Below are positions 7,401 to 13,394 of a stretch of DNA of 13,644 nucleotides, piece by piece. The stretch covers positions 1-13,644 of the forward strand of contig JASHUV010000165.1 of assembly GCA_030039825.1 (NCBI GenBank). The letters are read 5' to 3'. Positions within the stretch are counted from its first letter, which is position 1, and each line of letters opens with the position of its first letter. Made by a program: the position numbers and the translations under genes. This DNA is from Thermoplasmata archaeon (GTDB taxonomy: Archaea > Thermoplasmatota > Thermoplasmata > Lutacidiplasmatales > UBA184). The notes under the pieces are model-generated. The model was not told the DNA's origin. It did no database searches and saw only the letters and a list, made by a program, of their open reading frames with translations.

Positions 7401-8121
7401 AAATACGGTCCGAGCCGGGGTCCCAGGCGACACCGGTCGGCGATGTGCCGACGGAGATGTTCGTGGTCACCGTCAGCGAAGGAACGCTGATCACCGTCAC
7501 CTCGTTGGACCTGTTGTCCGCCACGTAGACCGTTCGGTTCGAGGCATCGACCGCGAGGCCCATCGGGTCGTCGAGGACCGCCACGTTTGCGACCACTCGG
7601 TCGGTCGATCCATTGATGACCGTCACGTTATCCGAGGCCGTGTTCGAAACGAAGACCTCCTCGGTCGCCGCGTCGACCGCGACGTCGAACGGCCCGGACC
7701 CCACCGGAACGATCGCGGTGGGGGACGACTCTCCCGCCGGGATCACCTCGACACTGGACGGTTCTTCGGCCACGTAGAACGAGCGATCCCACGGGGCGAA
7801 GGCGAGCCACCCGACGCCGGTGGCCGATGCCGGTCCGTTCGGTCCCCCCACCGTCAGAGAGACGGCCTTCGATTCCCGTTCATGCGCGAGGTAGTCCCGA
7901 ATCTCCGAGAGCGCGGAGGCCGGGGAGCTCACCGAGGGGACTCGGGACAGGATGGAAGAGGCCGGCGACGCCGGCGTCGCGGACCCCGATCGGACCGCAA
8001 GCGGGCGGGGTTCGCCGAGTCCACCGAGCACCACGAGGCCGACCGCGGCAAGGACGAAGGCTCCGCGAATGAGCCGGCCCCTCCAGAGCGCACGATGTTC
8101 GCCGGTTGGCGCTCCCGCCAT
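4468..8121 (-). CDS. Double YVTN-propeller/ESGLP-repeat surface protein with N- and C-terminal membrane anchors
   Basis: The 1,217-residue predicted surface protein starts with a basic N-terminus and hydrophobic helix (17-36, AFVLAAVGLVVLGGLG). Propeller A (about 104-385) has blades such as TVYVADNRSNEVTVIS. One ESGLP-type module follows (391-478, FSETGLPAGVSWAVTL). Propeller B (about 485-813) has eight YVTN-like strands, e.g. GYVYVANNDSDNVTVL and GFVYVSNFGSDNVSVL. Four more ESGLP modules occupy 819-890, 899-972, 979-1054 and 1060-1144. A C-terminal helix (1163-1181) and a charged cytoplasmic tail of about 36 residues end the protein. YVTN propellers and these modules are typical of archaeal surface layers; binding or adhesion is inferred. 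Dense NxS/T sequons suggest heavy N-glycosylation. The ATG at 8121 is chosen because a TATA-like AGTTTATG lies about 30 nt upstream; an in-frame ATG at 8166 would add 15 residues but lies upstream of that element. Confidence 0.88.
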   Translation of the reverse strand: MAGAPTGEHRALWRGRLIRGAFVLAAVGLVVLGGLGEPRPLAVRSGSATPASPASSILSRVPSVSSPASALSEIRDYLAHERESKAVSLTVGGPNGPASATGVGWLAFAPWDRSFYVAEEPSSVEVIPAGESSPTAIVPVGSGPFDVAVDAATEEVFVSNTASDNVTVINGSTDRVVANVAVLDDPMGLAVDASNRTVYVADNRSNEVTVISVPSLTVTTNISVGTSPTGVAWDPGSDRIFVSDWGSSEISVLSGATERVVANVAVGSEPYGIADDNTTGNLYVANEGSNNVSVVSASTASLNATVPVAVTSFAEDLQDVAYDSVHHMVWVTAGLTVIVIAAAVETATAEVTFDPSGVAFDPDNGSVCVTNSANVSYGCFLYGASNIKSESNVTFSETGLPAGVSWAVTLTGRLHDSVTQMSAGSSIRFGVDSGAISGDDEYGYAFTITASNGYFPSPSNGNATSYSAGPTSIPVAFSPSPLTFPVATVDVGKDPDSVAYDAANGYVYVANNDSDNVTVLKGADAVGAVDVGSGPGALTYDPRNGDIYVPDAGGDTVNVLNGTTLIANLTVGDRPLDSLYDPSNGFVYVSNFGSDNVSVLNGTAVVTAVPTGDGPMSLTFDAAHGFVDVVDTADQTPDVTVLDGTTVAATVKMTGDPWSSAYDASNGDVYVAGIDGIGTSTVLLVTVLDGTSVASTLDAAASTNAQDYVTYDPADGEIYASSVSSTNLTVINGTGVVGEVPVSLGTSPGVYDPEDEYLYVPEAGALSVAIVSGPFNLEGVPVGRCPDSAVFAATNGAVYVANGCSDNVSVLSSPIASYPVTFTESGLPTGTGWAVSLGSAEGRTTSSDIAFWEPNGTYSYEIGSAIGARATPSFGSIEVNGTGQTISIRFNSSGGGPTYLVNFTETGLAAGTSWDVDLNGTTSNSSGTEIAFSEPNGTYAFTVGAPSGATANPSAGSVTVDDADRTISVTFSVGAAPPTYFDNFTESGLSSGASWGVDLNGTSRNSTSSTIGFTERNGSYAFTAACGGGEIASPASGWTNVSGSNVTTSVTCRNSTSGLVPLMFRASGLSAGTNWSITLTGLAAGLTIAAGATLTRSSAGAATVTFEVSDGSYDYQSAARGEQAPGGAVTVRGTAPVTIVVSFAPAAGPHPSPISLPAGEEGVLGGALVAIGAAVVAWAGTRARAREREKGKALVEWLSHPDWASNPPEDVEPRSGR
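4690..5667 (-). repeat. Four tandem ESGLP modules at the C-terminal side of the double-propeller protein
   Basis: Each module of about 70-85 residues opens with an 'F-T-E-S/T-G-L-x-x-G-x-x-W-x-V-x-L-N-G-T' strand pair, carries an 'F-x-E-P-N-G-T-Y-x-F/Y' turn in the middle and ends in 'G-S-V/I-x-V-x-x-x-x-x-T-I-S-V-x-F'. Openings seen: FTESGLPTGTGWAVSL, FTETGLAAGTSWDVDLNGT, FTESGLSSGASWGVDLNGT and FRASGLSAGTNWSITLTG. The beta-rich pattern suggests Ig-like stalk domains. A fifth copy lies alone between the two propellers (6688-6951). Confidence 0.75.
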
Positions 8122-8147
8122 CGGCGCCCGATGGGGGGAGACGGCGC

Positions 8148-8156
8148 ATAAACTCT
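8148..8156 (-). promoter_or_regulatory. TATA element for the double-propeller gene
   Basis: Minus-strand GAGTTTATG is centred about 30 nt before the ATG at 8121. The spacing predicts a leaderless or nearly leaderless transcript, in keeping with the absence of a Shine-Dalgarno. If right, an ATG at 8166 could not be the start because it would be upstream of the transcript. Confidence 0.5.
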
Positions 8157-8166
8157 CGTCGCTCAT

Positions 8167-8458
8167 ACACGATTTTCCGGCCGGAAGGAGCCCGACCGGG
8201 AGGGCGGGGGACGTGCCGCCGCCATGCCGTTAGGGCGTGATGACCGCGGCTCGCCAGCGCCCGGCGTCGGCCGATCGGCCAGGAGGACCGGTTCGATCTC
8301 GCCGTGTTTCCCCTCGGGTTCGATGGAACCGACAAACCGGTCCCTGTGGGCAACTTGACGCAAACGCGGCGCAACGCGCGGTCGGGCCGGACCCCGTTCA
8401 ACGGGCGTCGCCCGTCGTCGTGTCGCGCCGTCCTTGGCCGTACGGGGAGCGAGCGCGC
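8167..8458. other. Gap between the two minus-strand surface-protein genes
   Basis: No gene is seen in these 292 bases. The octamer GGTTCGAT occurs twice (8290-8297 and 8317-8324), and CGGTTC at 8289-8294 faces GAACCG at 8326-8331. No recognisable terminator follows the upstream gene. The TATA element of the downstream gene lies just beyond, at 8148-8156. Confidence 0.5.
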
Positions 8459-10894
8459 TCAGCCCCCGCTCGTGACGCGCAGGAACTGCGCGAGCGGTTC
8501 GAAATTCTCGGCGAAGGGCCCTGACCCAGCGTTCGCGCGGGCCCGTTCCCAGTGGGTGCCCGGGGGGATGCCCGTACCCGAGGCGAGAGCGAGGGGGGTG
8601 GTGGGCGGGCCTCCCGAGAAGAACCCGACGAAGACCTCGTTGATCGTCGAGTTCGTCAGGTAGCTCTGATTGACCGTGATCGATCCGGAGTCCGGGAGGA
8701 TCCCGTCGCCCATCGGCGCCGAGATCGTGTAGGCGTAGGTCCCGTTCGGCACCAGGAAGACGAGGTAGCCCCCCGTCGTGTTCTCGGTCACCCCGCCGAG
8801 GGTGACCGACCACGTGGTCCCGTTCGCGAGGGCGTCCACGCCGCCCGAGAAGAGGCCGCCCTCGATGAACGCCACCGGCACGTCCGCGGGCCGGTCGGCG
8901 AAGGTGACGTTGAGGAGCAGCCCGTCGTCCGTCACCGTGAACGCGCCCGCGGTCGGGGTGGCCCAGTATCCGTCGGAGACGTTCGTCACGGCGATCATGG
9001 TGTAGTTCCCCGACGGGAGATCGTCGAGGAACTCGGATCCGGTCGCCCCGTTCACGTCGGCGATCGGGAGCAGGCTCCCGTCCTCGAGGACGGAGACCGT
9101 CCAGTTCGTCCCGTTCGGCAGACCGGTCTCCTGGAACCTCACCGCGTAGGTGGGGAGGGCCGTGAAGGTCAGGTTGAGGGTGAGCGGACCTCCCTGGACC
9201 GTGAACGTCCCCGAGCGCGGGCTGACGGCGTACCCGAGGGCCATCACCGCGAAGGAGTAGGTCCCGTTCGGGAGGACATCGTAACCGACGCCGGGCCCAT
9301 ACTCGAACGACTCGCTCCCGTTGATCGACAGGAACCAGGTGACGTTCGCCGCGAGCCCTGTCGCGTTGAAGGCGATCTCGTAGGCGAGACCGAAGTGGAC
9401 GACGACGGACGCCGGGCCGCCGTCGACCACGAGGACGGGCGAATTCAGCGCGGAGTAGTTCACGGCCCCCGCGTAGGCGGCCACGGGGTAGCTGCCGTTC
9501 GTGAGGTTCGTCGTCAGCGCCTGCCCGGCGAGCCCGACGAGGAAGGAGCTGTTCACGAAGGCGAACCAGTACGCGCCGACGGGGAGGCCGGTCTCGGTGA
9601 TCGTCGCGGGGTAGAGCGTCGAGGAGCTCGACGGGCCGGCGGAGGACGTGAAGTCCACCGAGAGGAGGCTCGACGTTCCCGCCACGGTGAGAACGCCCTC
9701 GGCGGGCGTCGGGACGTAGGAGGTGCCGTTCGGGAGCGAGACGCCGGCCACGGACCAGTAGTACGTCCCGTTGGGCAGCGTGAACTCGAACCCGGGGCCG
9801 TCGGAGCTCTCCCCGAAGACCGGGTACTCGCCCGGGATCGTCGAGGCCCCGGGCACGGGACCGAGGTAACCCGAGATCCCCCAGGTGACGTTCCCGGGGA
9901 GGCCCGATTGGTCGACGTCGACCGGGTAGTACCCGGACGGGGGCGGCGCGATCGCGGAGTAGGTGACGGGGATCGAGAGCGCCCCCCCGGCGACGCGGAC
10001 GGTGCCGTTCGACGGCGTGGGCGTGTAGCCGATGACCGCCCCGATGGTGTACAGGTACGTGCCGTTGATCTTAGTGAACGCGATCGACGCTCCCGTCGAA
10101 CCCTTCAGCGAGCCCTCCAAGGTCGCGGACCAGGCCGTACCGGCCGGAAGTCCGACCTCCGCGAACGTCACGGTGAACTCCTCCGCCGGGGTCGCCGCGA
10201 ACTCGATCGGCAGGCTGAGGTTCGCCCCGTCCACGGTCGCGGTCCCGCTCGGGGGCTTCGGGGTGAAGCCCGCGACGGCGCCGATGCTGTAGGCGTAGGA
10301 GCCGTTGAGCGCGCGGAAGGAGATCGACGAGGACATGGCGGTCGTCGTCGACCCGTTGAACGTGACCGACCAGGACGTCGAGGCCGGGAGGCCGGATTCG
10401 CTGAACGTCACGCCGAAGGCGGTCGGCCCCGGGCCGGCGCCGGTCGCGACGCCCGTGAAGGCGATCTCGAGCTCCTGAGCCTTCCCGGCGACGGTCAGGG
10501 AGCCACGGGCGGGCGACGCGGTGTAGCCGGCCACCGTCCCGACGACGAAGGTGTACGTGCCGTTCGTCTCCGTGAAGGCGATCGAGCCAGCGGTCGAGCT
10601 CCGGGTGGCATCCTGGAGCGTGATCGACCAGCTCGTCCCGCTCGCGAGGCCGCTCTCGACGACCATGACCGAGTACTTTCCGACGGAGGGGGAGGAGGAC
10701 GGGCTGGAGCTACCGAGAAGGTGGACGCCCGGGATGACCCCCGCCAATCCGAGTCCGAGGACCACGACCGCGATCACGATCACCGCGATCGCCGCGGCGA
10801 GACGCCCGGAGCTCCTTTGCATCGAGGGCGAGGCCGGGCCGATGGATCCGGCGGAGGCCGGCGCCTCGGGCGGGACGCTCTCCGGATCCGGCAC
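8459..10894 (-). CDS. Membrane-anchored surface protein of eight tandem ESGLP modules
   Basis: The protein has 811 residues. A short Pro/Ser/Ala-rich cytoplasmic N-terminus (1-30) is followed by a signal-anchor helix (about 31-60, LAAAIAVIVIAVVVLGLGLA) and a Ser/Pro linker. Eight beta-rich modules follow at about 73-147, 158-235, 238-314, 321-416, 426-502, 503-579, 581-667 and 669-759. Typical openings are FSESGLPASTSWSVTFNGS and FAEVGLPAGTAWSATLEGS, with internal NGTY/NGSY turns and closings like GYTPTPSNGTVRVAG. The ending (770-811) has no second anchor. Cytoplasmic side in, repeats out is predicted. No enzyme motif is seen; a stalk, adhesin or S-layer-associated role is inferred from repeat architecture. 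Many NGT/NGS/NVT sequons point to N-glycosylation. The GTG at 10894 is chosen because a CTTTAAG TATA element is centred 27 nt upstream, ideal for a leaderless message. Confidence 0.87.
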   Translation of the reverse strand: MPDPESVPPEAPASAGSIGPASPSMQRSSGRLAAAIAVIVIAVVVLGLGLAGVIPGVHLLGSSSPSSSPSVGKYSVMVVESGLASGTSWSITLQDATRSSTAGSIAFTETNGTYTFVVGTVAGYTASPARGSLTVAGKAQELEIAFTGVATGAGPGPTAFGVTFSESGLPASTSWSVTFNGSTTTAMSSSISFRALNGSYAYSIGAVAGFTPKPPSGTATVDGANLSLPIEFAATPAEEFTVTFAEVGLPAGTAWSATLEGSLKGSTGASIAFTKINGTYLYTIGAVIGYTPTPSNGTVRVAGGALSIPVTYSAIAPPPSGYYPVDVDQSGLPGNVTWGISGYLGPVPGASTIPGEYPVFGESSDGPGFEFTLPNGTYYWSVAGVSLPNGTSYVPTPAEGVLTVAGTSSLLSVDFTSSAGPSSSSTLYPATITETGLPVGAYWFAFVNSSFLVGLAGQALTTNLTNGSYPVAAYAGAVNYSALNSPVLVVDGGPASVVVHFGLAYEIAFNATGLAANVTWFLSINGSESFEYGPGVGYDVLPNGTYSFAVMALGYAVSPRSGTFTVQGGPLTLNLTFTALPTYAVRFQETGLPNGTNWTVSVLEDGSLLPIADVNGATGSEFLDDLPSGNYTMIAVTNVSDGYWATPTAGAFTVTDDGLLLNVTFADRPADVPVAFIEGGLFSGGVDALANGTTWSVTLGGVTENTTGGYLVFLVPNGTYAYTISAPMGDGILPDSGSITVNQSYLTNSTINEVFVGFFSGGPPTTPLALASGTGIPPGTHWERARANAGSGPFAENFEPLAQFLRVTSGG
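8618..10678 (-). repeat. Array of eight ESGLP modules
   Basis: Modules 1-3 (75-78 residues each) are close to each other and share 'x-I-G-A-V-h-G-Y/F-T-P-x-P-x-x-G-T' late in the module. Modules 4-8 are more diverged and carry insertions: about 20 extra residues in module 4 (321-416) and around 12-15 in modules 7 and 8. The pattern suggests recent duplication at the membrane-proximal end, with older distal copies. Confidence 0.75.
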
Positions 10895-10916
10895 GAGAGC
10901 GGGGAGCCCTCACTTC

Positions 10917-10925
10917 GCTTAAAGG
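10917..10925 (-). promoter_or_regulatory. TATA element for the ESGLP-array gene
   Basis: Minus-strand CCTTTAAGC, centred 27 nt before GTG at 10894. Archaeal transcription usually begins about 25-27 nt past the TATA centre, so the message should begin at or next to the GTG. This supports a leaderless GTG-initiated gene. Confidence 0.55.
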
Positions 10926-10961
10926 GGGGTCGGACCGGCGCGGCGCGTTCGGTCGATCCGG

Positions 10962-10972
10962 ATACTCAGTAT
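10962..10972. promoter_or_regulatory. AT-rich palindrome in the divergent control region
   Basis: ATACT-C-AGTAT is a perfect inverted repeat with 5-bp arms around one base, sitting in a GC-rich gap between two divergent TATA elements (about 10921 minus, about 11017 plus). The position suits an operator for a dimeric winged-helix protein affecting both genes. Its right arm (AGTATAG) could alternatively act as a TATA element for the plus-strand gene. Confidence 0.4.
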
Positions 10973-11013
10973 AGCACGAGTCCGAGAAAACCCCAGAATT
11001 TCGGCCGCCGTGG

Positions 11014-11020
11014 CTTATGG
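11014..11020 (+). promoter_or_regulatory. TATA-like element for the YVTN/Kelch gene
   Basis: CTTATGG interrupts GC-rich sequence about 93 nt before the ATG at 11110, predicting a leader of about 65-70 nt. The in-frame ATG at 11017 lies within the element itself, which argues against it as a start. Confidence 0.4.
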
Positions 11021-11099
11021 ACGGAGCGGGTGGACCCAGCGGAAAGGGGAGGGCCGGAGCGGCGGACTCGGTCCGTTCGGTCCGTCACGTCCCCGGAAC

Positions 11100-11103
11100 G
11101 GAG
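11100..11103 (+). promoter_or_regulatory. Shine-Dalgarno deciding the start of the YVTN/Kelch gene
   Basis: GGAG with a 6-nt spacer (AAAACC) before ATG at 11110. It fits a leadered message and the signal peptide that begins immediately after this ATG. Confidence 0.5.
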
Positions 11104-11109
11104 AAAACC

Positions 11110-13299
11110 ATGGCGACACGAACAGAGCGTCGGTCGCGACGAACCGCCGGAGAGTGGGTCGCCCTGTCGATCACGGCCTTCATGGTCGCCGCGGCGATCC
11201 TCCCCGGGTTCGCGGCGGCGTCGAGCCCGCCGACCACCATCGGGGTGGGAAGCCTCCCGTTGGACCTCGCCTACGACTCCGGGAATCACCTCCTGTACGT
11301 CGTGAACTACAACTCCGGGAACGTCTCGATCATCAACACCACCACGAACAAGGTCGTCGCGAACCCGGACGTCGGTTCGATCCCCCACCATATCGCCTAC
11401 GATCCGGCGAACGGTTACGTCTACGTCCCGAACTACGGGACGAGCAACATCAGTGTGCTCAGCGGGACGGCGTTCTTGACCAACCTCTCGTCGAAGTACG
11501 CCCCCTTCGGGGTCATCTACGACTCGAACGTCTCGGACATGGTCGTCTCGGTCTTCTCCGGCGGGTGCTCCTCGGGCCTCGTCCAGTGGATCTCGAGCAC
11601 CAACGGGGTCACGAACCAGAACCTGGGAACCCAGAACGGCCTCTCGGACGCGCTCGCGTGGGACGGGGCGAACGGGGACATCTTCGTCGGGAGCCAGCCG
11701 TGGAACGGGGCGAACTGCTCGTTCAACCCGGCGGGCGACGCCATCGAGGTCCTGAGCTCCGCGACGCACGTCGCCGCGAGCATCTCGGTCCCGAACAGCG
11801 ACATCACGTCGATCGCCTACGACCCGGCGAACGGGGAGATGTATGCCTCCAACTCGGCGGCGAACGTCGTCTACGCGATCTCCTCGACGACCCTCGCGAT
11901 CGTCGCGACGATCGGCGTCGGCGTCTCACCGAACGACCTCGCCTACGACGCGACGAACGGGGACATCGATACCGCGAACATGGGCTCGAGCAACGTCTCG
12001 CTCATCTCCTCGTCGACGAACAAGGTGGTCGCCAACCTCGCCGTCGGCGCGTCCCCCTACGATCTCGCGTACAACCCGAGCCTGAAGGAGATGTTCGTGA
12101 CGAACTCCGGTTCGGCGAACGTCTCCGCGATCTCCTCGTCGACGCTCAAGGTGGTCGCGAACTACAACGTCGACGTCGGCCCGGAGGCGATCGTCTACGT
12201 CAGCGCGAACTCCGACATGTACAACGTCGACTTCACGTCCAGCACCGTCACCGTCACGCCGAACTCCGTGGCGCCACCGCCCGGCCCGACCTGGCACACG
12301 ATCGGTCCCCAGGTGCCCGGCGCCCGGTTCGACGCGGCGATGACCTACATCAACAGTTCCTCGCCCAACCAGGAGTACATCGTGGTCGGGGGCCTCGCCA
12401 CCCCGACCGGCGCCCCGCTCGGGGACACCTGGCTCTCCACCGCCCCGGGGACCTGGGTCCAGGTCTGCCCCGTCGGAGGGTGCGCCGGTGGCCCCCCGCC
12501 GCTCTGGGGGGCATCGATCGCCTACGGCGATGGGTGGGTGATCCTGTTCGGAGGGTGCACGACCCCCGCGCCGTGCTCCGCCGTCAACGGGGTGACGTAC
12601 AGCTTCAACATCGCCGCCCGGACGTGGACCGCCCTGTCGATCAGCGGTCCGCCGGCCCGATACGATGCGTCGATGGCGGCCGTGCCGAACCAGAACGTCG
12701 CCATCCTCTTCGGGGGGCGGAACGCGGTCGGGACGGTGTTCGGGGACACGTGGGAGATCTCGGACATCGCCGGGAGCTTCGTCTGGGGGGTGCCGACCGC
12801 GCCGGGAAGCCCGCCGACCGCCTCGTACGGAGGGTCGATGACCTACGACCTCAACGATCCGACGAACCAGATGGTCTTCTTCGGCGGCGCCTCGTCGCCG
12901 ACCGTCGTGAACGCCCTGACCTACGTCTTCAAGGGATTCACGGGAGGCTCGGTCACGAGCGGTTCCTGGAGCGGCGTGAGCACCGCCACAACCCCGCCGG
13001 CGCGCTGGGGCGCGAGCATGACCTACTTCGGCCAGGGGAGCCGGTCGGCCGGCACCGGTCGATACGTCCTCATGTTCGGGGGGATCGACACCGCGACGAC
13101 GCCCAACAAGGTCTACGCCGACACGTGGTACTTCACCGGCGGAAACTGGCACTCCCTCTCGCCGTCCACGAGCCCCTCGGCGCGCTACGACGCGGGGATG
13201 GCGTACTCCTGGCCGACCCAGTCCGCCTTCCTCTACGGAGGGTACGATCCCGTGGCCGTTCCTCCGACGGTCGACGGCGACGGGTGGCTCTGGTACTAG
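11110..13299 (+). CDS. Secreted two-propeller protein: YVTN propeller plus Kelch propeller
   Basis: The protein has 729 residues. Residues 1-39 look like a signal peptide or signal anchor: a basic start (MATRTERRSRR), a hydrophobic core (WVALSITAFMVAAAILPGF) and AAASS. Residues about 44-384 carry eight YVTN-like segments such as GYVYVPNYGTSNISVLSG and NGDIDTANMGSSNVSLISSS, each preceded by 'V-G-x-x-P-x-x-h-A-Y-D'. After a Pro-rich hinge (388-394), six Kelch motifs follow: ARFDAAMTY..VVGG (404-428), LWGASIAY..LFGG (465-482), ARYDASMA..LFGG (516-536), ASYGGSMT..FFGG (571-593), ARWGASMT..MFGG (631-658) and ARYDAGMA..LYGG (691-711). The TAG stop follows GDGWLWY, a natural closing strand. There is no C-terminal anchor, so the protein is secreted or N-anchored. 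Ligand binding on the surface is inferred; no catalytic motif is seen. It is divergent from the ESGLP-array gene. Confidence 0.88.
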   Translation: MATRTERRSRRTAGEWVALSITAFMVAAAILPGFAAASSPPTTIGVGSLPLDLAYDSGNHLLYVVNYNSGNVSIINTTTNKVVANPDVGSIPHHIAYDPANGYVYVPNYGTSNISVLSGTAFLTNLSSKYAPFGVIYDSNVSDMVVSVFSGGCSSGLVQWISSTNGVTNQNLGTQNGLSDALAWDGANGDIFVGSQPWNGANCSFNPAGDAIEVLSSATHVAASISVPNSDITSIAYDPANGEMYASNSAANVVYAISSTTLAIVATIGVGVSPNDLAYDATNGDIDTANMGSSNVSLISSSTNKVVANLAVGASPYDLAYNPSLKEMFVTNSGSANVSAISSSTLKVVANYNVDVGPEAIVYVSANSDMYNVDFTSSTVTVTPNSVAPPPGPTWHTIGPQVPGARFDAAMTYINSSSPNQEYIVVGGLATPTGAPLGDTWLSTAPGTWVQVCPVGGCAGGPPPLWGASIAYGDGWVILFGGCTTPAPCSAVNGVTYSFNIAARTWTALSISGPPARYDASMAAVPNQNVAILFGGRNAVGTVFGDTWEISDIAGSFVWGVPTAPGSPPTASYGGSMTYDLNDPTNQMVFFGGASSPTVVNALTYVFKGFTGGSVTSGSWSGVSTATTPPARWGASMTYFGQGSRSAGTGRYVLMFGGIDTATTPNKVYADTWYFTGGNWHSLSPSTSPSARYDAGMAYSWPTQSAFLYGGYDPVAVPPTVDGDGWLWY
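11239..12261 (+). repeat. YVTN beta-propeller blades in the secreted protein
   Basis: Eight repeat segments of about 40 residues encode 'V-G-x-x-P-x-x-h-A-Y-D-x-x-N-G-x-h-Y-V-x-N-x-x-S-x-N-V-S-h-I-x-x-x-T-x-K-V-V-A-N'. Segments at residues 88-127 and 269-351 are the most regular. The segment near 130-170 is degenerate and lacks the D-P-A-N-G turn. Confidence 0.75.
12319..13242 (+). repeat. Six Kelch repeats
   Basis: Six copies of the pattern 'A-R-x-x-A-S-M-T-Y ... h-h-h-F-G-G' followed by a 'D-T-W' strand encode residues 404-711. D-T-W is seen at 439-441, 546-548 and 671-673. Six copies suit a closed six-bladed propeller. Confidence 0.75.
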
Positions 13300-13394
13300 C
13301 CGGCCGCTCGGGCGGCCCGCCCGTCGGGAGTCGCCGTCGCGTCGCCCGAGCCCCCCCGGGGGCCCCGCGGGCCGGCGGCATGGGCGCTCCCGGC
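13300..13394. terminator. GC-rich convergent gap with possible hairpins
   Basis: The 95-bp gap between two converging genes contains a perfect CCCCCGGGGG palindrome (13353-13362) and GGGC/GCCC inverted repeats before it. No T-run follows on either strand, so the assignment as a transcription stop is only positional. Confidence 0.25.

Noticed and set aside
4066..8151. Long plus-strand open frames (4066-5643 and 6217-8151) opposite the regulator and double-propeller genes
   Set aside because: Composition is Arg/Gly/Asp-rich, there are no recognisable domains, and they lie entirely or almost entirely over well-supported minus-strand genes.
8290..8324. GGTTCGAT copies as T-loops of a tRNA gene
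   Set aside because: No matching T-stem, acceptor stem or anticodon arm can be formed around either copy.
4690..10678. Repetitive DNA considered as CRISPR or tandem satellite
   Set aside because: The repeats are protein-level modules of about 75 codons with diverged DNA, without short identical repeats and unique spacers.
11017..11109. N-terminal extension of the YVTN/Kelch protein from ATG 11017
   Set aside because: That ATG lies within the TATA-like element and would put 31 extra residues in front of a normal signal peptide. ATG 11110 has a Shine-Dalgarno.
8552..11305. Very long plus-strand open frame (917 codons) opposite the ESGLP-array gene
   Set aside because: It reads as Arg/Gly/Asp/Val-rich low-complexity peptide with no domain, crosses the divergent promoter region, and mirrors the G/C-biased codons of the minus-strand gene, which has clear repeats, anchor and promoter.
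11926..13152. Minus-strand frame of about 400 codons opposite the YVTN/Kelch gene
   Set aside because: Arg/Gly/Asp-rich peptide without motifs; the plus strand carries two clear propellers.
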